From CAZXMB01 sp964641715 (GTDB lineage Bacteria > Desulfobacterota > BSN033 > UBA1163), in the NCBI GenBank assembly GCA_964641715.1, contig CAZXMB010000056.1, positions 1 to 17,548 of the forward strand: a DNA stretch of 17,548 bases. The letters are read 5' to 3'. Below the pieces are notes generated by a model. That model worked only from the letters and a program-made list of their open reading frames with translations, ran no database searches and was not told the DNA's origin. The translations under genes and the position numbers were made by a program. The number at the start of each line of letters is the position of its first letter. Within the stretch, counting starts at the first letter, position 1. This document shows positions 1 through 7,324 of the stretch, piece after piece.

Positions 1-236
1 TGAAGTTTAATAACCGGAGTGGAATGAGCCATTTCCAGGCAGAAAGGACGTCTATCGATATCTCTTGGATTTAAATTCATCTTCATTATCATGGGAACGG
101 TGTTCTTCTTTAAGGAAAAGACTTTGGCAGTCATTGAGACATCATTGAGGCGTTGAAAGAGACCTCAATTTCTCTTGAGTCTAAGAGGAGAATGGCTTAT
201 ATTGGGCGATAGGGACAGGAGAAGAAGTTTACCGCT
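1..236. other. 5' flank of the amylase-like gene, no gene seen
   Basis: No convincing coding sequence is visible here. Stops occur in all frames close to the downstream gene, including an in-frame TAG at 210-212 that limits upstream extension of the amylase. A six-codon open frame (ATG at 192) has a good ribosome binding site (AAGAGGAG) just before it, but it is too short to claim. The purine-rich stretch at 213-227 contains the likely ribosome binding site of the amylase gene. No clear promoter was recognised. Confidence 0.5.
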
Positions 237-3200
237 ATGGAATTTCATATCTCAAGAAAGGCACGAGATCTCTACAGGTTTGATGAATCCCTGTTTACCC
301 TCAGTGGAAACGTGATCTTCCCGAACATCCGGGCCGCAAGATTATTTGCCCTGAAGATGAATGAAAAAAGGGACCTCTTCAGCTTCCCTGAACAGGCGGT
401 TCAAACAGGACAGATCCATGCGATGGGGCTGATTGATGAGATCCTCCATTACATCATCGTTCTTTACAGGGGAGAGAAGAATCCCAAAGCAATGGAAGAG
501 GCTCTTGAGCGGCTCTATCGAAAATTTGGAAAAATGAAAGTGGATGAGTCCCTGCGAAAATTTTCGGAAGAATTTCCAACAATAGCTGTCTATCAGGGGG
601 AAATCGAATTAGAAACTTATCTCCAAGGGGATACAGCAGGAGTGCCAAATCGTCAGATCCTATTGGAAGAGATGCTGATGCTCTGGCTGGCCAACAGGAA
701 TCCTGCCTTCTCCTCTTTTGGTGAACTTTTTGATCACTCCGCTCTCGAAGATGAGACCCTCTATGGGCAGATCATTGAAGGGCTTCATGCCTTCTTCCTG
801 ACCCAGCCTTTTTTCGGCCCGGATGGTCAGAACCTGATAGAGATGCTTCGAAGCCCTGCCGTCGCTTTCCCCCACTCCCTCTCAGGACAATTGGAATACA
901 TCAGGCAGAGATGGGGGGGCTTGCTGGGAAAATACCTTTCCCTTCTTCTTAGCGGTCTTGATCTCCTGAAGGAGGAAGAGATTGCCGGGATGCGAAGGAA
1001 GTCATTCTGGACCCGTGCTCCTGCGGAGGTCTACGAATTTTCTACTCTGGAGGGAGAGCCGGAACGCTTTAGCCCTGACCGGGAATGGATGCCAAGGCTG
1101 GTCTTGCTGGCTAAAAATGTTTATGTCTGGCTCCATCAGCTTTCCCGTAAATATCAGCGTTCCATCTACCGGCTCGATCAAATCCCTGATGAAGAACTGG
1201 AACGCCTGGCCCGGTGGGGTTTTACTGGTTTGTGGCTCATTGGCCTGTGGGAACGGAGCTTGGCCTCAAAAAGGATCAAGGAGCATTTAGACAATTCCGA
1301 TGCAGTTGCATCAGCCTACTCCCTTTTCGACTATCAGATTGCAGGTGATCTGGGGGGTGAGGAGGCCTTTCAGAACCTGAAAGAGCGAGCCCGAAGGCAG
1401 GGGATTTGCCTGGCAAGCGATATGGTTCCCAACCACATGGGAATTGACTCCAGATGGGTCATTGAACATCCGGATTGGTTTATCTCCCTGGAGGAGAGTC
1501 CCTTCCCTTCCTATCGTTTCAGCGGACCGGACCTCTCCTGGCACGGGGAGGTGGGGATCTATCTCGAAGATCACTATTTCGATCAGAGCGATGCAGCCGT
1601 CGTTTTCAAAAGGGTGGATCGGAGAACGGGAGATGAGAGATACCTCTATCACGGAAACGATGGGACGCGAATGCCCTGGAATGATACGGCCCAGCTCAAT
1701 TTTTTAAAAGAAGAAGTTCGTGAGGCGGTCATCCAGACCATTCTTCATGTGGCCAGAAAATTTCCTGTGATCCGTTTCGATGCCGCCATGACACTGACCA
1801 GGAGACATTATCAGCGCCTCTGGTTTCCGGAACCTGGGACAGGCGGGGCCATTCCCACGCGAGCAGAATATGGGATGACCAGGGAGGAGTTTTATCACCG
1901 GATGCCTGAAGAATTCTGGCGCCAGGTGGTGGACCGTGTGGCCCGGGAAGCACCGGATACGTTACTTCTGGCCGAGGCCTTCTGGCTGCTTGAAGGATAT
2001 TTTGTCCGGACCCTCGGGATGCACCGTGTTTACAACAGCGCCTTTATGAATATGTTGAAGGATGAAGAAAATGCCAAGTACCGTTCGGTGATGAAAAATA
2101 CGCTGGAATTCAACCCGGAAGTCCTCAAACGGTTCGTCAATTTTATGAGCAATCCCGATGAAGAGACAACCATGGCTCAATTTGGAAAGGAAGATAAATA
2201 TTTCGGCATCTGCACGATGATGGTCACCCTGCCAGGCCTTCCGATGTTCGCCCATGGTCAGATCGAAGGGTTTGGGGAAAAATACGGGATGGAGTACCGG
2301 TATGCCAAATGGAACGAACAGCCGGATCAGTATTTGATCCAGCGGCACGAACGGGAGATCTTTCCGCTCCTAAAGCGGCGCCATCTCTTTGCCGACGTGA
2401 AGGATTTCCTGCTTTATGACTTTTTCACTCCGGAGGGCTATGTGAATGAAAACGTATTCGCCTACTCCAACCGCATGGGTGAGGAGAGGGCACTCATCCT
2501 CTATCATAATAAATATGAGACTGCCTTCGGATGGGTTCGAACCTCAGTGGCCTATTCTATTGAGGAGGAGGGCCGGAAATTGATCCAGAGGCAATTAGGG
2601 GAGGGGCTTGGGTTGCACAATGATCCGGATACCTTCTCCCTCTTTCGAGACCATGTGAGCGGTCTAGAATATATTCGAAATAACAGGGAGCTCTGTGAAA
2701 AAGGGCTGTATGTGGAACTGGGTGCCTATAAGTATCATGTCTTCATCGATTTTAGAGAATTTCGGGATAATCAATGGAATCATTATGCCCAGATAGAAAA
2801 GGCATTGAACGGCCGTGGAGTCCCCAGTATTGCAGAAGCATTTAAGGAAATGCTTCTGCAACCTCTTCAGGCGGCTTTTAAGGAACTGGTAAACGCGGAT
2901 ATATTTCGTCGTCTGATGGAGGCACGCATCACCCAGCTTCAGAGCCAGCTCGACCAGGTCCTGATAGAAGAGATAGAAAAAAAAGCAATCTGCCTCCTCA
3001 GAGAAGTGAAACAGTTCAGTGGGGGGAGAGGAGATGAGGAAACGGTTGCCCGAGAAATAAGGCGAAAACTGGAAGCCATTCTCTATCTCCCTATGATCAC
3101 CAGCCGCTATCCACGACTCCAACCAGAAGGAGTCAAAGCAGCCGCAGAATACCTGCACAAAAAACTGACTGATTCAAAAGAGACTTGGGCTACGCTGTTC

Positions 3201-3692
3201 AGTTGGCTACTCGTCCATTCCCTGGGTAAGGTGGCCAATCCAATGGACTCTAGCGATCAGAGCCGGGCTTGGATCGATGAATGGGATTTAGGAAAAACCA
3301 TTTGGGCCGCGCTAAGGGATTGGGGGCTTGATGAAGCCTCTGCACGGAATTCATTGACGCTCATCAAATGGCTTACAGGCCATCAAAGATGGTTTGAGGA
3401 GAAGACTGCCTATCAGGTTTTGGAGAAACTATTTAAGGACAATGAATCTCAACAATTCTTAGGCGTGAACCGATATGATGATATCTGGTGGTTTAACAAA
3501 GAGGCATTTGAAGAGATACTCTGGTGGTTGATGTTGATCTCAGCCGTTGAAATTGGCTCCGACCCTCTCCGTCCTGTCAATGCCGTGGTAAAAGAATTGG
3601 AAGAATGCTACTCCACCATTCAAACATGGCAAAAAGCCGAAGAGCAATCCGGATACCAGGTCGAAAAATTACTGGAAGTCATAAAGAAGTGA
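237..3692 (+). CDS. Large GH13 alpha-amylase-family glycosyl hydrolase
   Basis: This 1151-residue protein has a GH13 (alpha-amylase) barrel in its middle. Conserved region I is DMVPNHMG (D395, N399, H400). Region II is VIRFDAA, with the likely nucleophile D515. Region III is LLAEAFW, with the likely acid/base E580. Region IV reads NPDE (N639-D641) where classical amylases have NHD, so the transition-state Asp is kept but the His is Pro. About 330 residues precede the barrel and about 400 follow it; neither part matches a domain I can name. It has no signal peptide, so it probably acts in the cytoplasm on glycogen, maltodextrin or a related alpha-glucan. The ATG at 237 follows a GGAG-containing purine stretch, and an in-frame TAG at 210 blocks extension. 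The gene stands alone on the plus strand. The exact substrate cannot be read from the sequence, and a transferase role (GlgE-like) is possible. Confidence 0.85.
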   Translation: MEFHISRKARDLYRFDESLFTLSGNVIFPNIRAARLFALKMNEKRDLFSFPEQAVQTGQIHAMGLIDEILHYIIVLYRGEKNPKAMEEALERLYRKFGKMKVDESLRKFSEEFPTIAVYQGEIELETYLQGDTAGVPNRQILLEEMLMLWLANRNPAFSSFGELFDHSALEDETLYGQIIEGLHAFFLTQPFFGPDGQNLIEMLRSPAVAFPHSLSGQLEYIRQRWGGLLGKYLSLLLSGLDLLKEEEIAGMRRKSFWTRAPAEVYEFSTLEGEPERFSPDREWMPRLVLLAKNVYVWLHQLSRKYQRSIYRLDQIPDEELERLARWGFTGLWLIGLWERSLASKRIKEHLDNSDAVASAYSLFDYQIAGDLGGEEAFQNLKERARRQGICLASDMVPNHMGIDSRWVIEHPDWFISLEESPFPSYRFSGPDLSWHGEVGIYLEDHYFDQSDAAVVFKRVDRRTGDERYLYHGNDGTRMPWNDTAQLNFLKEEVREAVIQTILHVARKFPVIRFDAAMTLTRRHYQRLWFPEPGTGGAIPTRAEYGMTREEFYHRMPEEFWRQVVDRVAREAPDTLLLAEAFWLLEGYFVRTLGMHRVYNSAFMNMLKDEENAKYRSVMKNTLEFNPEVLKRFVNFMSNPDEETTMAQFGKEDKYFGICTMMVTLPGLPMFAHGQIEGFGEKYGMEYRYAKWNEQPDQYLIQRHEREIFPLLKRRHLFADVKDFLLYDFFTPEGYVNENVFAYSNRMGEERALILYHNKYETAFGWVRTSVAYSIEEEGRKLIQRQLGEGLGLHNDPDTFSLFRDHVSGLEYIRNNRELCEKGLYVELGAYKYHVFIDFREFRDNQWNHYAQIEKALNGRGVPSIAEAFKEMLLQPLQAAFKELVNADIFRRLMEARITQLQSQLDQVLIEEIEKKAICLLREVKQFSGGRGDEETVAREIRRKLEAILYLPMITSRYPRLQPEGVKAAAEYLHKKLTDSKETWATLFSWLLVHSLGKVANPMDSSDQSRAWIDEWDLGKTIWAALRDWGLDEASARNSLTLIKWLTGHQRWFEEKTAYQVLEKLFKDNESQQFLGVNRYDDIWWFNKEAFEEILWWLMLISAVEIGSDPLRPVNAVVKELEECYSTIQTWQKAEEQSGYQVEKLLEVIKK

Positions 3693-3709
3693 TAGTTTCA
3701 TCTTTCCTC

Positions 3710-3740
3710 CTATTTTTAAATGGGGAAAATAGATTTTTTT
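3710..3740 (+). terminator. Rho-independent-like terminator after the GH13 gene
   Basis: CTATTTT (3710-3716) can pair with AAAATAG (3726-3732) across a 9-base loop, and a run of seven T follows at 3734-3740. It lies 18 bases after the amylase stop codon. The stem is AT-rich, so efficiency is uncertain. Confidence 0.5.
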
Positions 3741-3742
3741 GC

Positions 3743-3780
3743 TTGCGCTAACTACCAGATCATAGGCTAAAGAAGAAGGG
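3743..3780 (+). repeat. 38-bp dispersed direct repeat, copy 1
   Basis: This 38-base stretch (TTGCGCTAACTACCAGATCA... ending GAAGAAGGG) recurs at 11664-11701 in the same orientation with one mismatch (A/G at 3764). Similarity stops sharply at the right edge; only one further base matches on the left. Here it lies just upstream of a transposase fragment, so it is probably part of an insertion sequence. Confidence 0.8.
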
Positions 3781-3801
3781 GTAGATGGGTGGTACTCCTG
3801 A

Positions 3802-4010
3802 GAGGGAGAAAGGAGTGAACCCATGGAGGAAGTAGGGGGAGTAAAGAAGAAGAGTAAGAGGAAAGAAAGTCGGTATGCCTACTTGATTGGGTTTATCGAT
3901 GACTATTCACGATACGTGGTGGGGTTGGAGCTATATCGGAGCCAGACAGCGGACCAGGTTTTAGAGGTCTATTGTCGGCCTGTGGTTAATGCATACTGCT
4001 TTAACCCGGA
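3802..4010 (+). pseudogene. Transposase fragment (DDE/rve integrase core), IS remnant
   Basis: The reading frame starting near 3802 (ATG at 3823, preceded by AAGGAG) encodes YAYLIGFIDDYSRYVVG and SQTADQVLEVY. This is the start of the rve/DDE catalytic core found in IS481/IS3-type transposases, where the second D of IDD is normally catalytic. The match fades after about residue 58, and the frame then runs into DNA antisense to the neighbouring RRM gene. The amino-terminal DNA-binding part and the remaining DDE residues are missing, so this is a dead fragment. Copy 1 of the 38-bp repeat lies just upstream. Confidence 0.65.
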
Positions 4011-4059
4011 CGTCACCCATTCAAGCCTTTCCTTATTCATGGTCCCTCGCTTTCTGCCC

Positions 4060-4344
4060 CTATCTTCCTCGGAAGCCTCGTTTTTCCGCGGCCTCTTTTA
4101 CCAGTAAATTTTTCCCCATGAAATCTGTCCGGTTAAGCATGGAAGCTGCTCTCCGGCCTTCCCATTGTGTGGACATCTCTACAAAGGCAATACCCCTCGG
4201 TTGGCCAGTTTGCCTGTCCTTGACAATATTGACAGACATAACACTTCCAGCCTTAGAGAAAAGGGTTCTGAGTTCGGCCTCGGTGGTCTGGGGGGGAAGG
4301 TTAGCCACGTATATTTTCTTATTTACTTTAATCTTCCTATTCAT
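4060..4344 (-). CDS. Small RRM RNA-binding protein (second copy)
   Basis: This 94-residue protein is essentially one RNA recognition motif. RNP2 is IYVANL (residues 11-16) and RNP1 is RGIAFVEM (50-57), in which the usual GFGF is changed to GIAF, so one stacking aromatic is lost. A basic tail follows. The ATG at 4344 was chosen because it has a strong ribosome binding site (GGGGAGG, 4 bases upstream). The open frame extends upstream to 4410, but that part overlaps a zinc-ribbon gene read in another frame. It is the last gene of the rpoD-RRM-zinc ribbon-RRM unit. Bacterial RRM proteins of this size are usually RNA chaperones or cold/stress proteins; the target RNA is unknown. Confidence 0.85.
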   Translation of the reverse strand: MNRKIKVNKKIYVANLPPQTTEAELRTLFSKAGSVMSVNIVKDRQTGQPRGIAFVEMSTQWEGRRAASMLNRTDFMGKNLLVKEAAEKRGFRGR

Positions 4345-4369
4345 TTTCCTCCCCGTCTTAATGATATCT

Positions 4370-4537
4370 CTATTTTTTGAAGCACTCCAGGCACAATAGT
4401 CTTTTGCCATCTGGTGGGGGAACCTGAACGACTACTTCCTTCCCACAGCCGGCGCATACAATTTTATAGGATTTAAGGTGGTATGAACGCCTGGGTTTTG
4501 GACCACGGGTCCTCCCATGGCTTCTCCTTTGTATCAT
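4370..4537 (-). CDS. Tiny CxxC-x17-CxxC zinc-ribbon protein
   Basis: This 55-codon gene is easily missed. It has an Arg-rich amino terminus (residues 5-18) followed by CAGC (Cys28, Cys31) and CLEC (Cys49, Cys52). The pairs are separated by exactly 17 residues, which matches the CxxC-x17-CxxC zinc-binding domain family. It starts at an ATG at 4537 preceded by AGAGG and ends with TAG at 4370. It sits 47 bases after one RRM gene and 25 bases before the next, in the same direction. The basic tail plus zinc ribbon suggests RNA or DNA binding, or association with the transcription/translation machinery. That role is inferred; the family has no firm function that I know of. Confidence 0.75.
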   Translation of the reverse strand: MIQRRSHGRTRGPKPRRSYHLKSYKIVCAGCGKEVVVQVPPPDGKRLLCLECFKK

Positions 4538-4584
4538 CTTAACCTCTTTCCAGTGGCCGATTCAGGAATTGGGAAACAACTGGA

Positions 4585-4899
4585 TCAATAACGGCTTCTG
4601 CCACCGTAACCCGATCGTCCTCGATGACCACCTTGCCCACCGGATCTTCCCCGATCGGTGCGAGGACGTGCCTCATTCACATTCATCTGTTGTCCAAGGA
4701 GGTCTTTCCCATTCAGGTTCTCGATCGCCGCTTGGGCCTCAGCCCGGTCGGGCATTTCGACAAAACCAAAACCTCGAGGTTGGCCACTATACTTATCTTT
4801 TACGATCCTTGCCAAACTTACCTGTCCGAAGGCCTCAAAGGCCTGTCGAAGATTTTCTTCTGATACATTAAACGATAGATTTCCAACATAAATATTCAT
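4585..4899 (-). CDS. Small RRM RNA-binding protein with Gly/Arg-rich tail
   Basis: This 104-residue protein has one RNA recognition motif with canonical RNP2 (IYVGNL, residues 3-8) and RNP1 (RGFGFVEM, 42-49). A Gly/Arg/Ser-rich disordered tail runs from about residue 80 and resembles cyanobacterial and deltaproteobacterial Rbp proteins. The ATG at 4899 is preceded by AAGGAG at 7-base spacing. It starts 14 bases after the rpoD stop, so the two are almost certainly co-transcribed. Expected role: single-stranded RNA binding, often cold-induced. It differs from the second RRM protein of the unit in its intact aromatic RNP1 and in having the RGG-like tail. Confidence 0.9.
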   Translation of the reverse strand: MNIYVGNLSFNVSEENLRQAFEAFGQVSLARIVKDKYSGQPRGFGFVEMPDRAEAQAAIENLNGKDLLGQQMNVNEARPRTDRGRSGGQGGHRGRSGYGGRSRY

Positions 4900-4913
4900 G
4901 GTCGTTCTCCTTT

Positions 4914-6632
4914 TCAGTTTTCGATGAGACTCCTTAGTTTATCGGTCCGGCCGGAATGTTTCAACTTCCTTAAGGCCTTATCCTCAATCTGCCGAATCCT
5001 TTCCCGGGTAAGATCAAAATCCTGCCCAACCTCTTCAAGGGTATAGTCCTGCTTCTCCCCGATCCCGAACCGCATCCTCAGGATCTTCTCCTCCCTTTGG
5101 TTCAGTGTCGAGAGGACCCTTTGAATCTGCCTTGTCATATCCGAACTGATCACTACATCCTGAGGAGAAATTGCCTCTTTGTCCTCAATAAGATCCTCTA
5201 AACAGCTATCACCCTCTTCACCGATAGGAGTTTCGAGCGAGATGGTCTTTTTAGTGATCTTCAAAATCATCTGTACTTTTTCCAGAGACACCCCCATTTT
5301 CTCGGCGATTTCGTCCAGAGTGGGTTCTCTCCCATTCTCCCGAACGAGGGCTTGAGAGGCCCGATTCAGCTTGTTGATCATCTCGATTATGTGGACAGGG
5401 AGGCGAATGGTTCGAACTTGCTCTGCAATGGCTCGCGTCATGGCCTGCCGAACCCACCATGTCGCATATGTACCGAATTTATAGCCCCGCTGGTATTCGA
5501 ACTTGTCCACTGCCTTCATTAACCCGATATTCCCCTCCTGGATTAAATCCATAAACTGAAGTCCTCGATTCAAGTATCTTCTGGCAATGGAGATGACCAA
5601 CCTCAGGTTGGCCTTCACCAATTTACTCTTCGCTTCTTTGGTCTTGGCTTCCCCTTTCTCAATCGCCTTCACTGCCTCTTTAATCTGATCCGAAGAAAAG
5701 CCACACTCCACCTCCATTCTACCCACCTTCCTTTTGACATTCCGTGCGATCCTGTCCATCTCCTCTAAATCCTTTAACCGAAGGCCCACTTTAACAGGGG
5801 ATAGAGAACTTTTTTTAATTGCTTTTTTTCTCATTACCCTCAAAGAATTTCTGGCTTCCTGGACTGAGACCCCTAAATCCTCCTCATGTTTTTCCACCTC
5901 CCTTATAGCCTTCTCCATCCTAATGCCCCACTGTTTCAACTTCTGAACGATTCTGTTGATCTGTTTATCACTCAAGTTGATCCGTTTAAAGGCATCAAAT
6001 ATCTTGGTTTGTTTTTTCAAAATCTTTTCATGAATACTCTTTTTTGGAACTTCTTTATTCCTGAGCTTCAACTCTCCCCGGAGAATTCGAATGCGCTCTT
6101 CTCCCCTCTGGATCTTATCGATTAAGCTGAGAACTCTCTTCTTCTGGATCTCCTCCTTCTCAACATCGGCCTCTTCATCGTCGATCTCATTGGTTACCTC
6201 TCTGATCTCTACCATTCCAGCGCGGAGAGCGACTCCGAGGTTAATGACCTCGCTGACAGCAATGGGACAATTAAGCACCACGCTCAACACATCCCGTTGC
6301 CCATTTTCGATCTTCTTAGCAATCTCCACTTCCCCTTCCCGGGTCAGTAAGGGAAATGATCGCATCTCCTTCAAGTAGATAAGAACGGGGTCCTTTGCCT
6401 TTCCAAACGTCCCCAGTTCGTGTTCAACAACTCTCTCCTCTTCCCTTGCCTGAACATTCCCATCCTCCACTTTCAATCTTGGGAACTCGCTGACCACATC
6501 GAGGTCCAACTCATCGGACAGGGTCAAAGCATCTTCGTCCCGCTCTTGGCGGGACTCAGATCTGTAGGATCTTTTTGGAACCCGTTCTTTCAAACTTCTT
6601 TCCTTGTCTCTATTTCTTCGATTTCTTCCCAC
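4914..6632 (-). CDS. rpoD: RNA polymerase sigma-70 factor, primary (RpoD)
   Basis: This 572-residue primary sigma factor has region 1.2 at about residues 78-112 and a charged non-conserved region at about 140-330. Region 2, with the -10 recognition and melting helices, covers 335-405 (FGTYATWWVRQAMTRA). Region 3 is about 410-480. Region 4.2 (TLEEVGQDFDLTRERIRQIE, 531-550) binds the -35 element. Region 1.1 is absent, replaced by a basic, low-complexity start. The frame opens at a GTG (6630-6632) directly preceded by an in-frame TAA, with no good ribosome binding site. A TTG at codon 14 with upstream AAGGA is an alternative, and the true start is uncertain. Two RRM genes and a zinc ribbon follow closely, while a cold-shock gene lies upstream. 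The TTGACA/TATAAT-like promoters in this window fit its expected specificity. Confidence 0.93.
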   Translation of the reverse strand: MGRNRRNRDKERSLKERVPKRSYRSESRQERDEDALTLSDELDLDVVSEFPRLKVEDGNVQAREEERVVEHELGTFGKAKDPVLIYLKEMRSFPLLTREGEVEIAKKIENGQRDVLSVVLNCPIAVSEVINLGVALRAGMVEIREVTNEIDDEEADVEKEEIQKKRVLSLIDKIQRGEERIRILRGELKLRNKEVPKKSIHEKILKKQTKIFDAFKRINLSDKQINRIVQKLKQWGIRMEKAIREVEKHEEDLGVSVQEARNSLRVMRKKAIKKSSLSPVKVGLRLKDLEEMDRIARNVKRKVGRMEVECGFSSDQIKEAVKAIEKGEAKTKEAKSKLVKANLRLVISIARRYLNRGLQFMDLIQEGNIGLMKAVDKFEYQRGYKFGTYATWWVRQAMTRAIAEQVRTIRLPVHIIEMINKLNRASQALVRENGREPTLDEIAEKMGVSLEKVQMILKITKKTISLETPIGEEGDSCLEDLIEDKEAISPQDVVISSDMTRQIQRVLSTLNQREEKILRMRFGIGEKQDYTLEEVGQDFDLTRERIRQIEDKALRKLKHSGRTDKLRSLIEN

Positions 6633-6791
6633 TTAAGTTTTTTCCATGAAACCCGTCAGGAACTCCATATTATTCAGGTAATACCCCGAGGGGGGAACAT
6701 CCCTATCTGTGACGGGCAGGGGATAGCATACCTATCCACGTCCAAGGAGGGTATAACTCAAAGCATTCAACAACGGTTCGACTGAGCTCCC

Positions 6792-6823
6792 CGAAGATCT
6801 AAAAAAACCGGCCCCTCAGCTTC
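6792..6823 (-). terminator. Possible terminator after the cold-shock gene
   Basis: On the minus strand, AAGCTG can pair with CGGTTT (with G-U wobbles) across a 6-base loop, and the T run continues for several bases. It lies directly after the csp stop codon. The stem is weak, so the call is tentative. Confidence 0.35.
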
Positions 6824-7024
6824 TTAAATGACCACCCTTACATTGGTGGCTTGAGGACCTTTAGGGCCCTGAGAGATTTCGAATTCAACCTCATCACCCT
6901 CTCTCAGGGCAAATCCTTCACCCTGAATAGCAGTTCGATGAACGAATACATCCTTACCGTCTTTCACTTCGATAAACCCAAAGCCCTTTTGCTCGCTGAA
7001 CCACTTGACTCGACCCTTCGCCAT
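6824..7024 (-). CDS. Cold-shock domain protein (CspA family)
   Basis: This 66-residue protein is a single cold-shock OB-fold. It begins MAKGRVKWF and carries RNP1 KGFGFI (residues 13-18) and RNP2 DVFVH (25-29), the aromatic single-stranded RNA/DNA-binding face. Its length and content are typical of CspA-family RNA chaperones. The ATG at 7024 has GGGAGG 6 bases upstream. It is upstream of rpoD in the same direction, with a gap of about 190 bases that may hold a terminator, so co-transcription with rpoD is uncertain. A 6-bp TTACAA/TTGTAA pairing just before the start could loop the ribosome binding site, but it is weak. Confidence 0.93.
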   Translation of the reverse strand: MAKGRVKWFSEQKGFGFIEVKDGKDVFVHRTAIQGEGFALREGDEVEFEISQGPKGPQATNVRVVI

Positions 7025-7165
7025 TACAACCTCCCTTGAAAATCTTATTGTAAGTTGTCATACCCTTTCGAGTCTTACAAATGCGTAAAATCCCTTTGTG
7101 GTTAATCTGTCAGTTCCTACAAACCTCCCCACAATTGACTTTATTACGGGAAAGTCGGCTGGATG

Positions 7166-7272
7166 CCCCGCCTTGTAGGCGGGGATGGCGGTAACGGGCT
7201 CCAGAATTGGAGCCAAAGCCGACAATATTAATGAAACTACCTTAACCCGAAAGCCCCGCCCTGTGGGCGGGG
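7166..7272. repeat. Cluster of three GC-rich perfect palindromes (possible IS200/IS605-like remnant)
   Basis: Three hairpins lie within 107 bases. CCCCGCC/GGCGGGG (7166-7184) has loop TTGTA. GGCTCCA/TGGAGCC (7197-7214) has loop GAAT. CCCCGCCC/GGGCGGGG (7254-7272) has loop TGT and flanking AAAG/CTTT. The outer two are near-copies in the same orientation. Paired subterminal hairpins of this kind are typical of IS200/IS605 elements and of MITEs derived from them. No transposase or TnpB is visible. The cluster fills most of the gap between the radical SAM stop and the csp start; a terminator role is also possible, although no T run follows. Confidence 0.5.
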
Positions 7273-7324
7273 AGCTTTACTATGCCCCTTTGACCTTCAA
7301 AAAGGCAGAAATCTTTGGAGCCGT

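Noticed and set aside
192..212. Six-codon leader peptide ahead of the amylase gene
   Set aside because: It has a good ribosome binding site but is too short, with no attenuator-like structure nearby.
4345..4410. Amino-terminal extension of the second RRM protein up to 4410
   Set aside because: The extension overlaps the zinc-ribbon gene in another frame, and the ATG at 4344 has a strong ribosome binding site.
6990..7050. RNA-thermometer-like pairing (TTACAA/TTGTAA) before the csp start
   Set aside because: The stem is only 6 AT pairs and the ribosome binding site is in the loop, so occlusion is not convincing.
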